Assembly (NCBI GenBank): GCA_020723325.1
Contig: DYJD01000039.1
Coordinates: 1-51,162 of the forward strand
Length of the DNA: 51,162 nt
Direction of reading: 5' to 3'
DNA from: Desulfosudis oleivorans
GTDB taxonomy: Bacteria > Desulfobacterota > Desulfobacteria > Desulfobacterales > SURF-7
The notes under the pieces are model-generated. The model was not told the origin of the DNA. It searched no databases and was given only the letters and a program-made list of their open reading frames with translations. The number at the start of each line of letters is the position of its first letter. Within the stretch, counting starts at the first letter, position 1. Of this stretch, positions 1 to 6,843 are shown one piece after another. The position numbers were made by a program, and so were the translations under genes.

Positions 1-246
1 TTCTTGCGTTGGAATTCCCATCAATCCAGGCTTGGCCTGGCGCGACGATACCGATTCCGTTACCAATAACGAGCTCGATAGGTTGGATGGCAGAGATAAA
101 ATCCAAGCACTCACAAATCGCTTTGTTTTGGTGGGCAATAGTAGTTGCTGGATGAATTGATGATAATCACTGACCGCACATTCCGCGTCAAGTTTCCATG
201 CGATCCCCTTGGACCATTTCAGGTGCATAGCTTGACCATTCTGCAT
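1..246 (-). other. Open frame leaving the left edge, identity unknown
   Basis: On the minus strand an uninterrupted frame runs from an ATG at 246 to the window edge (82 codons). A second minus-strand frame between about 150 and 1 is also open and has a more protein-like hydrophobic pattern (for example the stretch ELVIGNGIGIVAPGQAW). This could mean one gene broken by a frameshift near 150, or simply a low density of stops. There is no Shine-Dalgarno sequence before the ATG and I do not recognise either translation. Treat it as a possible gene remnant. Confidence 0.15.
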
Positions 247-286
247 GAATTCGATAGGCTTAGGAATATCAAAAAAGGAGCACCCC

Positions 287-688
287 ATGGCATCCATTAA
301 AATGATTCCGGAAGAAGAAGCCACAGGCAAGGTCAAAGAGATTTATGATGATATCAAGTCCCGCCTGGGAATTGATTTTGTTCCCAATCTATACAAGGTC
401 ATGGCTGCCAAGCCGGCATATCTCGAGGCCAACTGGAATAAAGTCAAGGCGGTGATGATCGAGCCCGGTAAGCTCGACCGTTTGACCAAGGAGATCATTG
501 CCACGGCCGTATCCGCAGTGCTGGGTTGCGAATACTGACTGGCCGTGCATACTTCTGCGGTGCAGAAGCTGGGTCTTGATGACGAAGCCGTGCTTGAGCT
601 GATGGCGGTGGTGGATCTGTTCAGCGGGTTCAACAAACTGATGGACGGGCTGCGCGTTGAAGCCGACACAAAGCCCTGGTATGGGTGA
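287..688 (+). CDS. AhpD-like/CMD-family selenoprotein (UGA read as Sec)
   Basis: This is a 133-residue carboxymuconolactone decarboxylase/AhpD-like protein, a family of small helical redox proteins that use a CxxC pair for peroxide or disulfide chemistry. The ATG at 287 follows AAGGAG (275-280) at ideal spacing; an upstream ATG at 245 lacks a ribosome binding site. The active site reads C81-E-Y-(UGA at 536-538)-LAVHT, so the second Cys of the usual CEYC...H motif is replaced by UGA. The frame continues past it with conserved-looking CMD sequence (AVQKLGLDDEAVLELMAVV, then a C-terminal helix) to a TGA at 686-688. A hairpin begins 13 nt after the UGA. I infer selenocysteine at residue 84 (CxxU). 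A stop-truncated pseudogene is the alternative, but intact downstream coding and the hairpin argue against it. Substrate unknown; no linked partner gene. Confidence 0.82.
552..568 (+). promoter_or_regulatory. Bacterial SECIS-like hairpin inside the AhpD-like gene
   Basis: CTTCTGC (552-558) and GCAGAAG (562-568) form a perfect 7 bp stem with a GGU loop. The loop G lies about 20 nt after the UGA at 536-538, within the usual spacing for bacterial SECIS elements, which need a short stem with G in the apical loop for SelB binding. Pairing is seen in the sequence; the SECIS role is inferred. Confidence 0.68.
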
Positions 689-1286
689 GGATGAAACGTA
701 AGAATGCCGTGGGCATTCGTGCCGCCATTACCGTTTTGGACTTGATCAATTCCGTCCGAAAAGTTGTGAGCTGAAAAGGGATAAGCCCCTATCACTTACT
801 CTCTATTTTTTTTAAGGAAATCAGGGACAGGTCAATAGCGCACATTGAGCGAAACCGCTTCGCAGTAGTTTAATCTCGCAAATCCTTTTTTCGCTTTTTC
901 CCTCACAGCTTTTCTATAATCCTCAAGAAAACAGACGAATAATGCACATATTGTCAGCCCCGCGCGGGTATAGATCGGCGAGACCGCTACCATCACCGTC
1001 ATCACCTGGGTGTGATTTGCTACAATACTATCATAATTTTTGCCGAATTAACGGCCATAAAATTTGGACGATTTTTCAATGCGTTACCGAATTAAAATGG
1101 TCTTTTGGAGAAAGTATCGTTTCCATGATCTTATGGCACCGTTGTACCCTGGACCGACTTGTCACGGCGTAGCAATGCGAAGACTGAGCCAGCCGCGGGC
1201 AGCACTGCCGAGCAAGTTATCATCAAAATCAGATAGCGGCTTTCAGCAATTTACCGATGTAGTGCGCCGGGGGCCTTATCACAACA
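689..1286. other. Gene-poor interval of about 600 bp
   Basis: No frame here has a convincing start, ribosome binding site or recognisable translation; short open frames of about 76 codons at 942-1294 overlap each other and look like chance. A 7 bp hairpin (GAATGCC/GGCATTC, 702-718) lies just after the AhpD-like gene but has no T-run, so it is a weak candidate for a 3' end structure. Confidence 0.5.
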
Positions 1287-1901
1287 TCATTTGATATAAT
1301 AATTGCCTTCAAGATAGGCGATGATCTTGTCCACGCATTGCGATATGGAATCGACATCCGTGTGCAAATGAATTTCCGGGTTTTCCGGCGGCTCATAGGG
1401 GGCGCTGATTCCGGTGAATTCCTTGAGGACCCCGGCCCGCGCCTTTTTATACAATTGCTTTGGATCCCGGGTTTCACAAATCTCAACCGGGCAATCCACG
1501 AATATTTCAATAAAGGAGCCGTCGCCCTTACTGAGATCCCTTGCGGTCTTGCGATCCGAACGATAGGGGGAGATAAAGGCCACCAGGTTGATAATGCCGC
1601 TGTCGCGCAACAGGTTGGCCACCTCACCGATCCGCCGGATATTTTCCATGCGGTCGGCCGGCGAAAAACCAAGGTCCCGGTTCAGGCCCTGCCGAATATT
1701 ATCCCCATCCAAAATATAGGTCCGGCATTTGCGCTCATACAAAACAGTTTCCAGGGCTGCGGCCAAAGTGGATTTGCCCGATGAAGGCAGCCCTGTGAAC
1801 CACAAGGTGATACCTCTATGCCCGTTCAATCGCTCCCTGTCCGCTCGCCTGATCTGACTATGATGCCAGTATAAATCGAAATTCGTTTGCTCTACTACCA
1901 T
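1287..1901 (-). CDS. cysC: Adenylylsulfate (APS) kinase
   Basis: This 204-residue enzyme phosphorylates APS with ATP to give PAPS, the donor for sulfation or for assimilatory reduction. The P-loop GLPSSGKST is near residue 40, followed by the family sequences LDGDNIRQGLNRDLGFS, R-x-ENIRRIGEVA and an FISPYRSDR block. The length fits stand-alone CysC proteins. The ATG at 1901 is preferred over the ATG at 1910 because AAGGA (1910-1914) sits 8 nt before 1901 but overlaps the other. It lies 50 bp downstream of the tandem DsrC gene on the same strand, so the two are probably cotranscribed. Dissimilatory sulfate reducers reduce APS directly and do not need PAPS for respiration, so this kinase more likely serves sulfation or a specialised pathway. 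Confidence 0.93.
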   Translation of the reverse strand: MVVEQTNFDLYWHHSQIRRADRERLNGHRGITLWFTGLPSSGKSTLAAALETVLYERKCRTYILDGDNIRQGLNRDLGFSPADRMENIRRIGEVANLLRDSGIINLVAFISPYRSDRKTARDLSKGDGSFIEIFVDCPVEICETRDPKQLYKKARAGVLKEFTGISAPYEPPENPEIHLHTDVDSISQCVDKIIAYLEGNYYIK

Positions 1902-1951
1902 GGAAGTCATCCTTTTTTAAGCAGTTGATTGTTGTCTTCCCAACGACTTGT

Positions 1952-2641
1952 CTATACACGCAAACCGGCGATTTTAACGGCGCCGCGATGATAACCATCC
2001 GGAAACAACCTGGCCAGCTCATCGATCTCCATCCGGAAGTGTGAGCAGGTATCAAATACGGTGGGTACTCGCCCCCTGAGAGCAAATTGGTTTCGGAGGA
2101 AATAAATGACTTCCCAATGCTTTTCCGTTAAAATCTCCGGAATTTTCAGCTCATAGGCCTTGTGAATCGCATAGGCTTCATCCCAGCTTTCCCAGTCTAC
2201 TAAAAAACCGCAGACATCCACTGTATAATGCTTTTCCGGTGCTGGCGCCGCTTGACGGCCCGCCGGCGCCGGGGCGCCTTCAACGGCCTTTTCACTGGGA
2301 ACGGACAATTTCCCTGTATTTCCATGATAGGCGTATTTGTAGGTAATGCCCGCCAGCTTGCAGGCCCCGCGCAAATATCCGGTGGGGAACAATTCCCGCA
2401 ACTCGTTGATACGCAATTGATTCATTTTGCAGGTATGATAGACCAGCGGACACACGCCTCGCTGTATGTACCAATCGCGGATGAAGTTGATCAACGTCCA
2501 ATGCTTGGGAGTCAGGCCACCGGAAATTGATAACTGCGGAGCAAGAGTCTCGGCAAATTGATGATCCCATTGGTTGAAATCCATGAGAAAACCGTTTCCG
2601 TCGACAAGATAGGACTTCCCGTTGATATTGATCTCAGGCAT
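1952..2641 (-). CDS. Tandem two-domain DsrC/TusE-like protein
   Basis: The 229-residue product contains two DsrC/TusE-like domains joined by an Ala/Pro-rich linker (near residues 115-135). Both repeat the family pattern: a small beta hairpin (INGKSYLVDGNGFLMDF; YTVDVCGFLVDW), W-D, then LTxKHWxxIxFxR and an LFPxGYxRGAxKIAG-like C-terminal arm. Canonical DsrC carries two Cys on that arm that form a trisulfide. Domain 1 keeps only the first (GACKLAG) and domain 2 has none (GAVKIAG), ending directly after it. Both domains instead share a Cys in HTC/DTC on the preceding helix. The ATG at 2641 follows GAGGAA at good spacing, which excludes the longer frame start at 2689. Upstream lies a -24/-12 element. 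Role inferred: sulfur-carrier or regulatory protein, not a standard DsrC substrate of DsrAB. Confidence 0.85.
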   Translation of the reverse strand: MPEININGKSYLVDGNGFLMDFNQWDHQFAETLAPQLSISGGLTPKHWTLINFIRDWYIQRGVCPLVYHTCKMNQLRINELRELFPTGYLRGACKLAGITYKYAYHGNTGKLSVPSEKAVEGAPAPAGRQAAPAPEKHYTVDVCGFLVDWESWDEAYAIHKAYELKIPEILTEKHWEVIYFLRNQFALRGRVPTVFDTCSHFRMEIDELARLFPDGYHRGAVKIAGLRV

Positions 2642-2704
2642 AGCATTTCCTCGGATGAAGAGATTGTTAATCCCATGGCTGCTGCGCACCGTGACTTTAG
2701 GAAA

Positions 2705-2720
2705 TGCAATATAAGTGCCA
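2705..2720 (-). promoter_or_regulatory. Sigma-54 (-24/-12) promoter of the DsrC-like/cysC operon
   Basis: Read on the minus strand the sequence is TGGCACTTATATTGCA, which matches the sigma-54 consensus TGGCAC-N5-TTGCA, with GG and GC exactly 10 nt apart. The predicted start near 2694 gives a leader of about 50 nt before the ATG at 2641. An enhancer-binding protein is required; none is encoded in the window. Confidence 0.72.
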
Positions 2721-2801
2721 TGTTGTCGCCTTCAATACTACCCTGAAATACATTAAAAAGCACGTTGCTCCCCAAAATTAATATAAAACCCGTGTCGGAC
2801 A

Positions 2802-2844
2802 TTTTTACAGCCTGTCAAGATTAACGGTATTCTCCCTGTAAAAA
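2802..2844. promoter_or_regulatory. 9 bp inverted repeat between divergent promoters
   Basis: TTTTTACAG (2802-2810) and CTGTAAAAA (2836-2844) are perfect inverse copies 25 bp apart, and TGTCGGACA (2793-2801) is a nearby small palindrome. They lie 80-120 bp upstream of the leftward -24 element and 105-150 bp upstream of the rightward one, the usual zone for enhancer-binding protein sites. The operator role is inferred from position only. Confidence 0.35.
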
Positions 2845-2949
2845 AGCGCTTCCATGCAGGCGCCTGGTGGATTTTTCAACATTTCCGTAAATAACGAAAA
2901 GTCCATGAAAAAAAAATAGATATATGTAATTTAGACACATCGAAAGGGA

Positions 2950-2965
2950 TGGCATTCAAATTGCT
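2950..2965 (+). promoter_or_regulatory. Sigma-54 (-24/-12) promoter of the hydrogenase operon
   Basis: TGGCATTCAAATTGCT has the invariant GG (2951-2952) and GC (2963-2964) separated by exactly 10 nt and keeps the TTGC box. The predicted start near 2976 leaves a leader of about 135 nt before the hoxE GTG. Sigma-54 control is known for several hydrogenase operons. Confidence 0.62.
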
Positions 2966-3111
2966 ATTCACAGGAATGAAGCGACACGCAGAGCGTCGCC
3001 AATCACTGCTGCACCGTTTTGCAAAAGAAGTGAAAATAAAAAAAGACCCAACGATAAACAACGGTATATGCCGCTTCCTTTGCGAATCAAACGAATAAGG
3101 AGGGTAGCCCG

Positions 3112-3621
3112 GTGAATGCAAAAAACACCCATCAATCGGAATTACAGCCCACGGAGGAGTTTTCTCCTGAACAACTGGCCGCAGTGGATGGAATCATTGC
3201 CCGCCATGGTTCCAAACCCGGATCACTGATTCCGGTATTAGAGGAGGTTCAGGAAGCCATTGGATACCTGCCAAAATCCATTCAACATCGCGTTGCGGTG
3301 GGATTGAAAAGGCCCCTCAGCGAGGTTCATGGGGTGGTCAGCTTCTACTCCTTCTTCACCATGGAGCCCCGGGGGCGTCACACCACCCGCTGTTGTTTGG
3401 GAACCGCATGTTACGTGCGCGGCGGAAAGCGGAATCTTGAAAAGCTGGCGGGTGTACTGGCCGTTGAACCCGGCGGAACCACCGCGGACAAAAAGTTTTC
3501 CCTTGAAACCGTGCGTTGCCTGGGCGCCTGCGGATTGGCGCCGGTCATGATGGTGGATGAAGATACCTATCGCCAGGTGAAGCCATCCAAAATCGAGGAA
3601 ATACTAGACACTTATGAATAA
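3112..3621 (+). CDS. hoxE: HoxE/NuoE-like [2Fe-2S] subunit of NAD-linked hydrogenase
   Basis: This 169-residue thioredoxin-fold [2Fe-2S] protein is the homologue of the 24 kDa NuoE subunit. It passes electrons between the diaphorase module and partners in Hox and HydABC-type complexes. The four cluster ligands are visible as CCLGTACYVRGG (C-x4-C) and later CLGACGLAP (C-x3-C). The N-terminal helical region (EEVQEAIGYLPKSIQ, SEVHGVVSFYSFF) is typical of the family. Translation probably begins at the GTG at 3112, because AAGGAGGG (3097-3104) lies 7 nt before it and the nearby ATG at 3116 is out of frame. It is the first gene of the hydrogenase operon and ends 11 nt before the hoxF fusion. Confidence 0.9.
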   Translation: MNAKNTHQSELQPTEEFSPEQLAAVDGIIARHGSKPGSLIPVLEEVQEAIGYLPKSIQHRVAVGLKRPLSEVHGVVSFYSFFTMEPRGRHTTRCCLGTACYVRGGKRNLEKLAGVLAVEPGGTTADKKFSLETVRCLGACGLAPVMMVDEDTYRQVKPSKIEEILDTYE

Positions 3622-3632
3622 GGAGTCTATCC

Positions 3633-6600
3633 ATGCGTCGGTTAAAAATTGAAGATCTGTATCGCATCAAAGGCGAAATCCTGCGATCCTCTGAATTGGA
3701 TGCGCAGCAACGCGCGGCCCGCGTAACCGTCCACATGGGAACCTGCGGTATTTCATCCGGGGCGGATAAGATCGCGAGGGTTCTGGAAGAAGAACTGAAA
3801 TCTTCCGGACGCCGAGACATCCTGCTTACCACCTCCGGATGCGCCGGCATTTGCAACCGCGAACCCCTTATCACCGTGGAACGCTTCGGCCGCGAAGCGG
3901 TTAAATACGCGGAATTGACCGAGGAGAAAGCCCGTAAAATTTTCCAGCAACATGTCCTCGAAGGTCAAGCCGTCACGGAATGGGTTTTTGCAAAAGGTTG
4001 GGAACAGCCGGAAAAAGCCTTTGAAGGTGTTCCGGCCAAGGAAGATGAAGACCTGCCTCAAATCCGGCAAAATCCCTTTTTCGGTATGCAGCAACTATGG
4101 GTCATGCGCAACCGCGGCCTGATCCAGGCTGAGAAGATTGATGAGTACATCGCCCGGGACGGTTATTTTAGCGCAGCCAAGGCCCTGCATCAGATGCAGG
4201 GAAAGGAAATCGTAAACGAGATCAAGATTTCCGGCATCCGCGGCCGCGGCGGCGGTGGTTTTCCCACCGGCCTGAAATGGGAGTTTGCCTCCCATTCCAA
4301 AAGCGACGTCAAATACGTGCTGTGCAACGCTGATGAAGGCGACCCCGGCGCCTTCATGGACCGCTGCGTGCTGGAATCGGATCCCCATGCGGTCCTGGAA
4401 GGCATGATCATTGCCGCCAAAGCCATCGGCGCCCACCAGGGTTACATCTACTGCCGGGCCGAGTATCCCCTGGCCGTGCGCACGCTGAATCTGGCCATTG
4501 ATCAGGCCCGGGCCTACGGTCTGCTCGGCCGGGATATTCTGTCATCGGGATTTGATTTTGATATCGAGGTTTATCGCGGGGCCGGCGCCTTTGTGTGCGG
4601 GGAGGAAACCGCCCTGATGACCTCCATAGAAGGCAAACGCGGCAGTCCCAGGCCGCGCCCGCCCTTCCCGGCCATTCAAGGGCTTTGGAAAAAACCCACC
4701 ATTCTGAACAATGTGGAGACCCTGGCCAATATCCCCCAGATCATTCTCAACGGCGGCAAATGGTATGCCGCGGTGGGCTCCCAGCGCAGTCGCGGCACCA
4801 AAGTGTTTGCCCTTACCGGTGACGTGAAAAATGTCGGCTTGGTGGAAGTACCCATGGGTGTTTCCATCGGCAGCATCATTTATGATGTGGGCGGCGGGAT
4901 TCCCGACGGCAAGAAATTCAAGGCCGTGCAACTGGGCGGCCCTTCCGGCGGTTGCATTCCCGTGGCCCATCTGAACGCCTCGGTGGACTATGAGACCATT
5001 GTGCGCCTGGGCGCCATTGTGGGCTCCGGCGGCATGATCGTCATGGATGAAGATAAATGCGTGGTGGATGTGGCCCGCTTTTTCATGGAATTCTGCCGCG
5101 ATGAATCCTGCGGCAAATGCACCCCCTGCCGGGTGGGCACCCAGAAAATGCTGGAAATACTCACCCGCATCTGCGAAGGCAAGGGGGAAAAGGGCGATAT
5201 TCAAACCCTGGAAAAATGGGCGGATATCATGAGGAACACCGCCCTGTGCGGCCTGGGGCAAACCGCGCCCAACCCGGTGCTGTCCACCTTGCGCTATTTC
5301 CGCCATGAATATGAGATGCATATCCATGACCGGCGCTGCCCGGCGGTGGTCTGCTCCGCCTTTTACAAATCGCCGTGCCAGCACGCCTGCCCCATCGGCA
5401 TGGACATTCCGGCTTACATTGCCCTGCTCAAGGCCGGCCGTCTGAACGATGCTTACAAAGTCCTGCTGCAGACCAATCCCTTTCCCGGCATTTGCGGCCG
5501 GGTCTGCGACCACAAATGCGAACTGAAATGCCGCAGGTCCACTTTGGATGATGCGGTGCATATCAAATATTTAAAACGCTACATAAGTGATCATGCCAAG
5601 CGGCCGCAAGTCAAACCGCTCCCCAGCCATCGCCAGGAGCGCATCGCCGTGATCGGCGCCGGTCCCAGCGGACTGACCGCGGCCCGGGATCTGACCCTGC
5701 GCGGCTATGGCGTAACGGTTTTCGAGGAGCTGCCGGAAGCCGGAGGGATGCTGCGCTGGGGCATTCCGGAATACCGTCTGCCCCGTGAAATCCTGCGGCG
5801 TGAAATTCAGGATATTTTGGATCTGGGCATCGAGTTGAAGTGCAATACCCGTGTGGGTCGCGACATTTCCTGGGACTCCCTGCGCAACCAGTACAGCGCC
5901 ATTTACATTGCCGTGGGCGCCCAGCGCAGTGTGCCCGTGAATCTCGAAGGCAAGGATCTCATGGGGGTCACCGGCGCCGTGGAATTCCTGCGGGAGCTGC
6001 ATCTGGGCGGAAAACCCCACGTGGGACAGGTGGTGGCCGTGGTGGGCGGTGGCAACTCAGCCATTGACGCGGCCCAGTGCGCCTTAAGGCTCGGCGCCAA
6101 AGAGGTCACCATCGTGTACCGCCGCACCCGCGAAGACATGCCGGCCCTGCCGGAAGAAGTTAAAGCAGCCGAAAACGAAGGCGTGAAGCTAAAGTTTTTG
6201 CAAGCCCCGGTGCGTATGCAAGGCAAAAACGGCCATGTATCCCAACTCATTTGCCAGCAAATGTCCTTGGGTGAATTCGACAACAGCGGCCGCCGCAAAC
6301 CCATGCCCTGCCTGGGCAGCACCGTCACCATGGATGTGGATCAGGTGATCCTGGCCATCGGCCAGACCGTGGAAGATTCCTTTGATATGCAAAAAAGCGG
6401 CATTGCCTTGAACAAGGACGGACTCATCGCCATTGAAAAAGGCCTGAAAACCAAAACCTCCATTGCCATGGTTTTTGCCGGCGGCGATGTGGTCACCGGG
6501 CCGGATACCGTGGTAGGCGCCATTGCCGCCGGTCATCAGTCGGCCCGGGAAATCGATGAGGCCATCCGCCTGCGCAATGGGGAAGCACCCTATGCTGCCA

Positions 6601-6806
6601 TGGCCGCCGTGGAAGCACCGCTGGATATCCCCCAGGAAATCGAAGAGGAAATCCAGGAGCGCCGTCGCTGCCATATGCCCGAACTAACAGCAACCGAGCG
6701 GGTCAAAGGCTTTCAGGAAGTGGAACTGGGCTTTACCGAAGAGCTGGCCCGCATGGAGGCCGGGCGTTGTTTGCGTTGCGACGTTGAAGTGGGGCAAACA
6801 GCCTAA
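3633..6806 (+). CDS. hoxF: HoxF/NuoF diaphorase fused to NfnB/GltD-like flavoprotein
   Basis: The 1057-residue protein combines two oxidoreductases. Residues 1-110 are a thioredoxin-like [2Fe-2S] domain (GTCGIS...GCAGICNREP). Residues 130-560 are the NuoF module with the FMN/NADH site GRGGGGFPTGLKW, an SLBB region and the cluster motif ESCGKCTPCRVG. Residues about 570-645 are a DPYD/GltD-type double [4Fe-4S] domain (CQHACPIGMDIP; GICGRVCDHKCELKC). Residues about 665-1057 are an FAD/NADPH disulfide-oxidoreductase fold with VIGAGPSG near 670, VVGGGNSAID near 800 and AGGDVVTGPDTVV. HydB and HndC relatives normally end in a ferredoxin domain; here NfnB/GltD replaces it. I infer a complex able to use both NAD(H) and NADP(H), possibly bifurcating. 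AAGGAG lies 7 nt before the ATG. No internal stop or frameshift is seen across the junction. Confidence 0.92.
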   Translation: MRRLKIEDLYRIKGEILRSSELDAQQRAARVTVHMGTCGISSGADKIARVLEEELKSSGRRDILLTTSGCAGICNREPLITVERFGREAVKYAELTEEKARKIFQQHVLEGQAVTEWVFAKGWEQPEKAFEGVPAKEDEDLPQIRQNPFFGMQQLWVMRNRGLIQAEKIDEYIARDGYFSAAKALHQMQGKEIVNEIKISGIRGRGGGGFPTGLKWEFASHSKSDVKYVLCNADEGDPGAFMDRCVLESDPHAVLEGMIIAAKAIGAHQGYIYCRAEYPLAVRTLNLAIDQARAYGLLGRDILSSGFDFDIEVYRGAGAFVCGEETALMTSIEGKRGSPRPRPPFPAIQGLWKKPTILNNVETLANIPQIILNGGKWYAAVGSQRSRGTKVFALTGDVKNVGLVEVPMGVSIGSIIYDVGGGIPDGKKFKAVQLGGPSGGCIPVAHLNASVDYETIVRLGAIVGSGGMIVMDEDKCVVDVARFFMEFCRDESCGKCTPCRVGTQKMLEILTRICEGKGEKGDIQTLEKWADIMRNTALCGLGQTAPNPVLSTLRYFRHEYEMHIHDRRCPAVVCSAFYKSPCQHACPIGMDIPAYIALLKAGRLNDAYKVLLQTNPFPGICGRVCDHKCELKCRRSTLDDAVHIKYLKRYISDHAKRPQVKPLPSHRQERIAVIGAGPSGLTAARDLTLRGYGVTVFEELPEAGGMLRWGIPEYRLPREILRREIQDILDLGIELKCNTRVGRDISWDSLRNQYSAIYIAVGAQRSVPVNLEGKDLMGVTGAVEFLRELHLGGKPHVGQVVAVVGGGNSAIDAAQCALRLGAKEVTIVYRRTREDMPALPEEVKAAENEGVKLKFLQAPVRMQGKNGHVSQLICQQMSLGEFDNSGRRKPMPCLGSTVTMDVDQVILAIGQTVEDSFDMQKSGIALNKDGLIAIEKGLKTKTSIAMVFAGGDVVTGPDTVVGAIAAGHQSAREIDEAIRLRNGEAPYAAMAAVEAPLDIPQEIEEEIQERRRCHMPELTATERVKGFQEVELGFTEELARMEAGRCLRCDVEVGQTA

Positions 6807-6843
6807 AACATAATATGGACCCTCTGTCGAGGAGAACAAGAAG

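Noticed and set aside
121-150. Sigma-54-like sequence GGCAATAGTAGTTGC before the AhpD-like gene
   Set aside because: The GG to GC spacing is 11 instead of 10 nt and it lies far from the start codon.
287-538. AhpD-like gene as a pseudogene truncated by a nonsense codon
   Set aside because: Conserved-looking coding continues past the UGA exactly at the position of the second active-site Cys, and a SECIS-like hairpin follows.
942-1294. Two overlapping short plus-strand frames
   Set aside because: They overlap in different frames, have no ribosome binding sites and give unrecognisable, low-complexity-like products.
2797-2819. TTGACA on the minus strand upstream of the DsrC-like gene as a sigma-70 promoter
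   Set aside because: No -10 hexamer at 16-18 bp; the nearest TATATT is about 27 bp away. The -24/-12 element nearer the gene is a better fit.
4542-5561. Long minus-strand open frame (339 codons)
   Set aside because: It lies wholly inside the hoxF fusion, which has clear domains and a ribosome binding site; a shadow frame of GC-rich coding.
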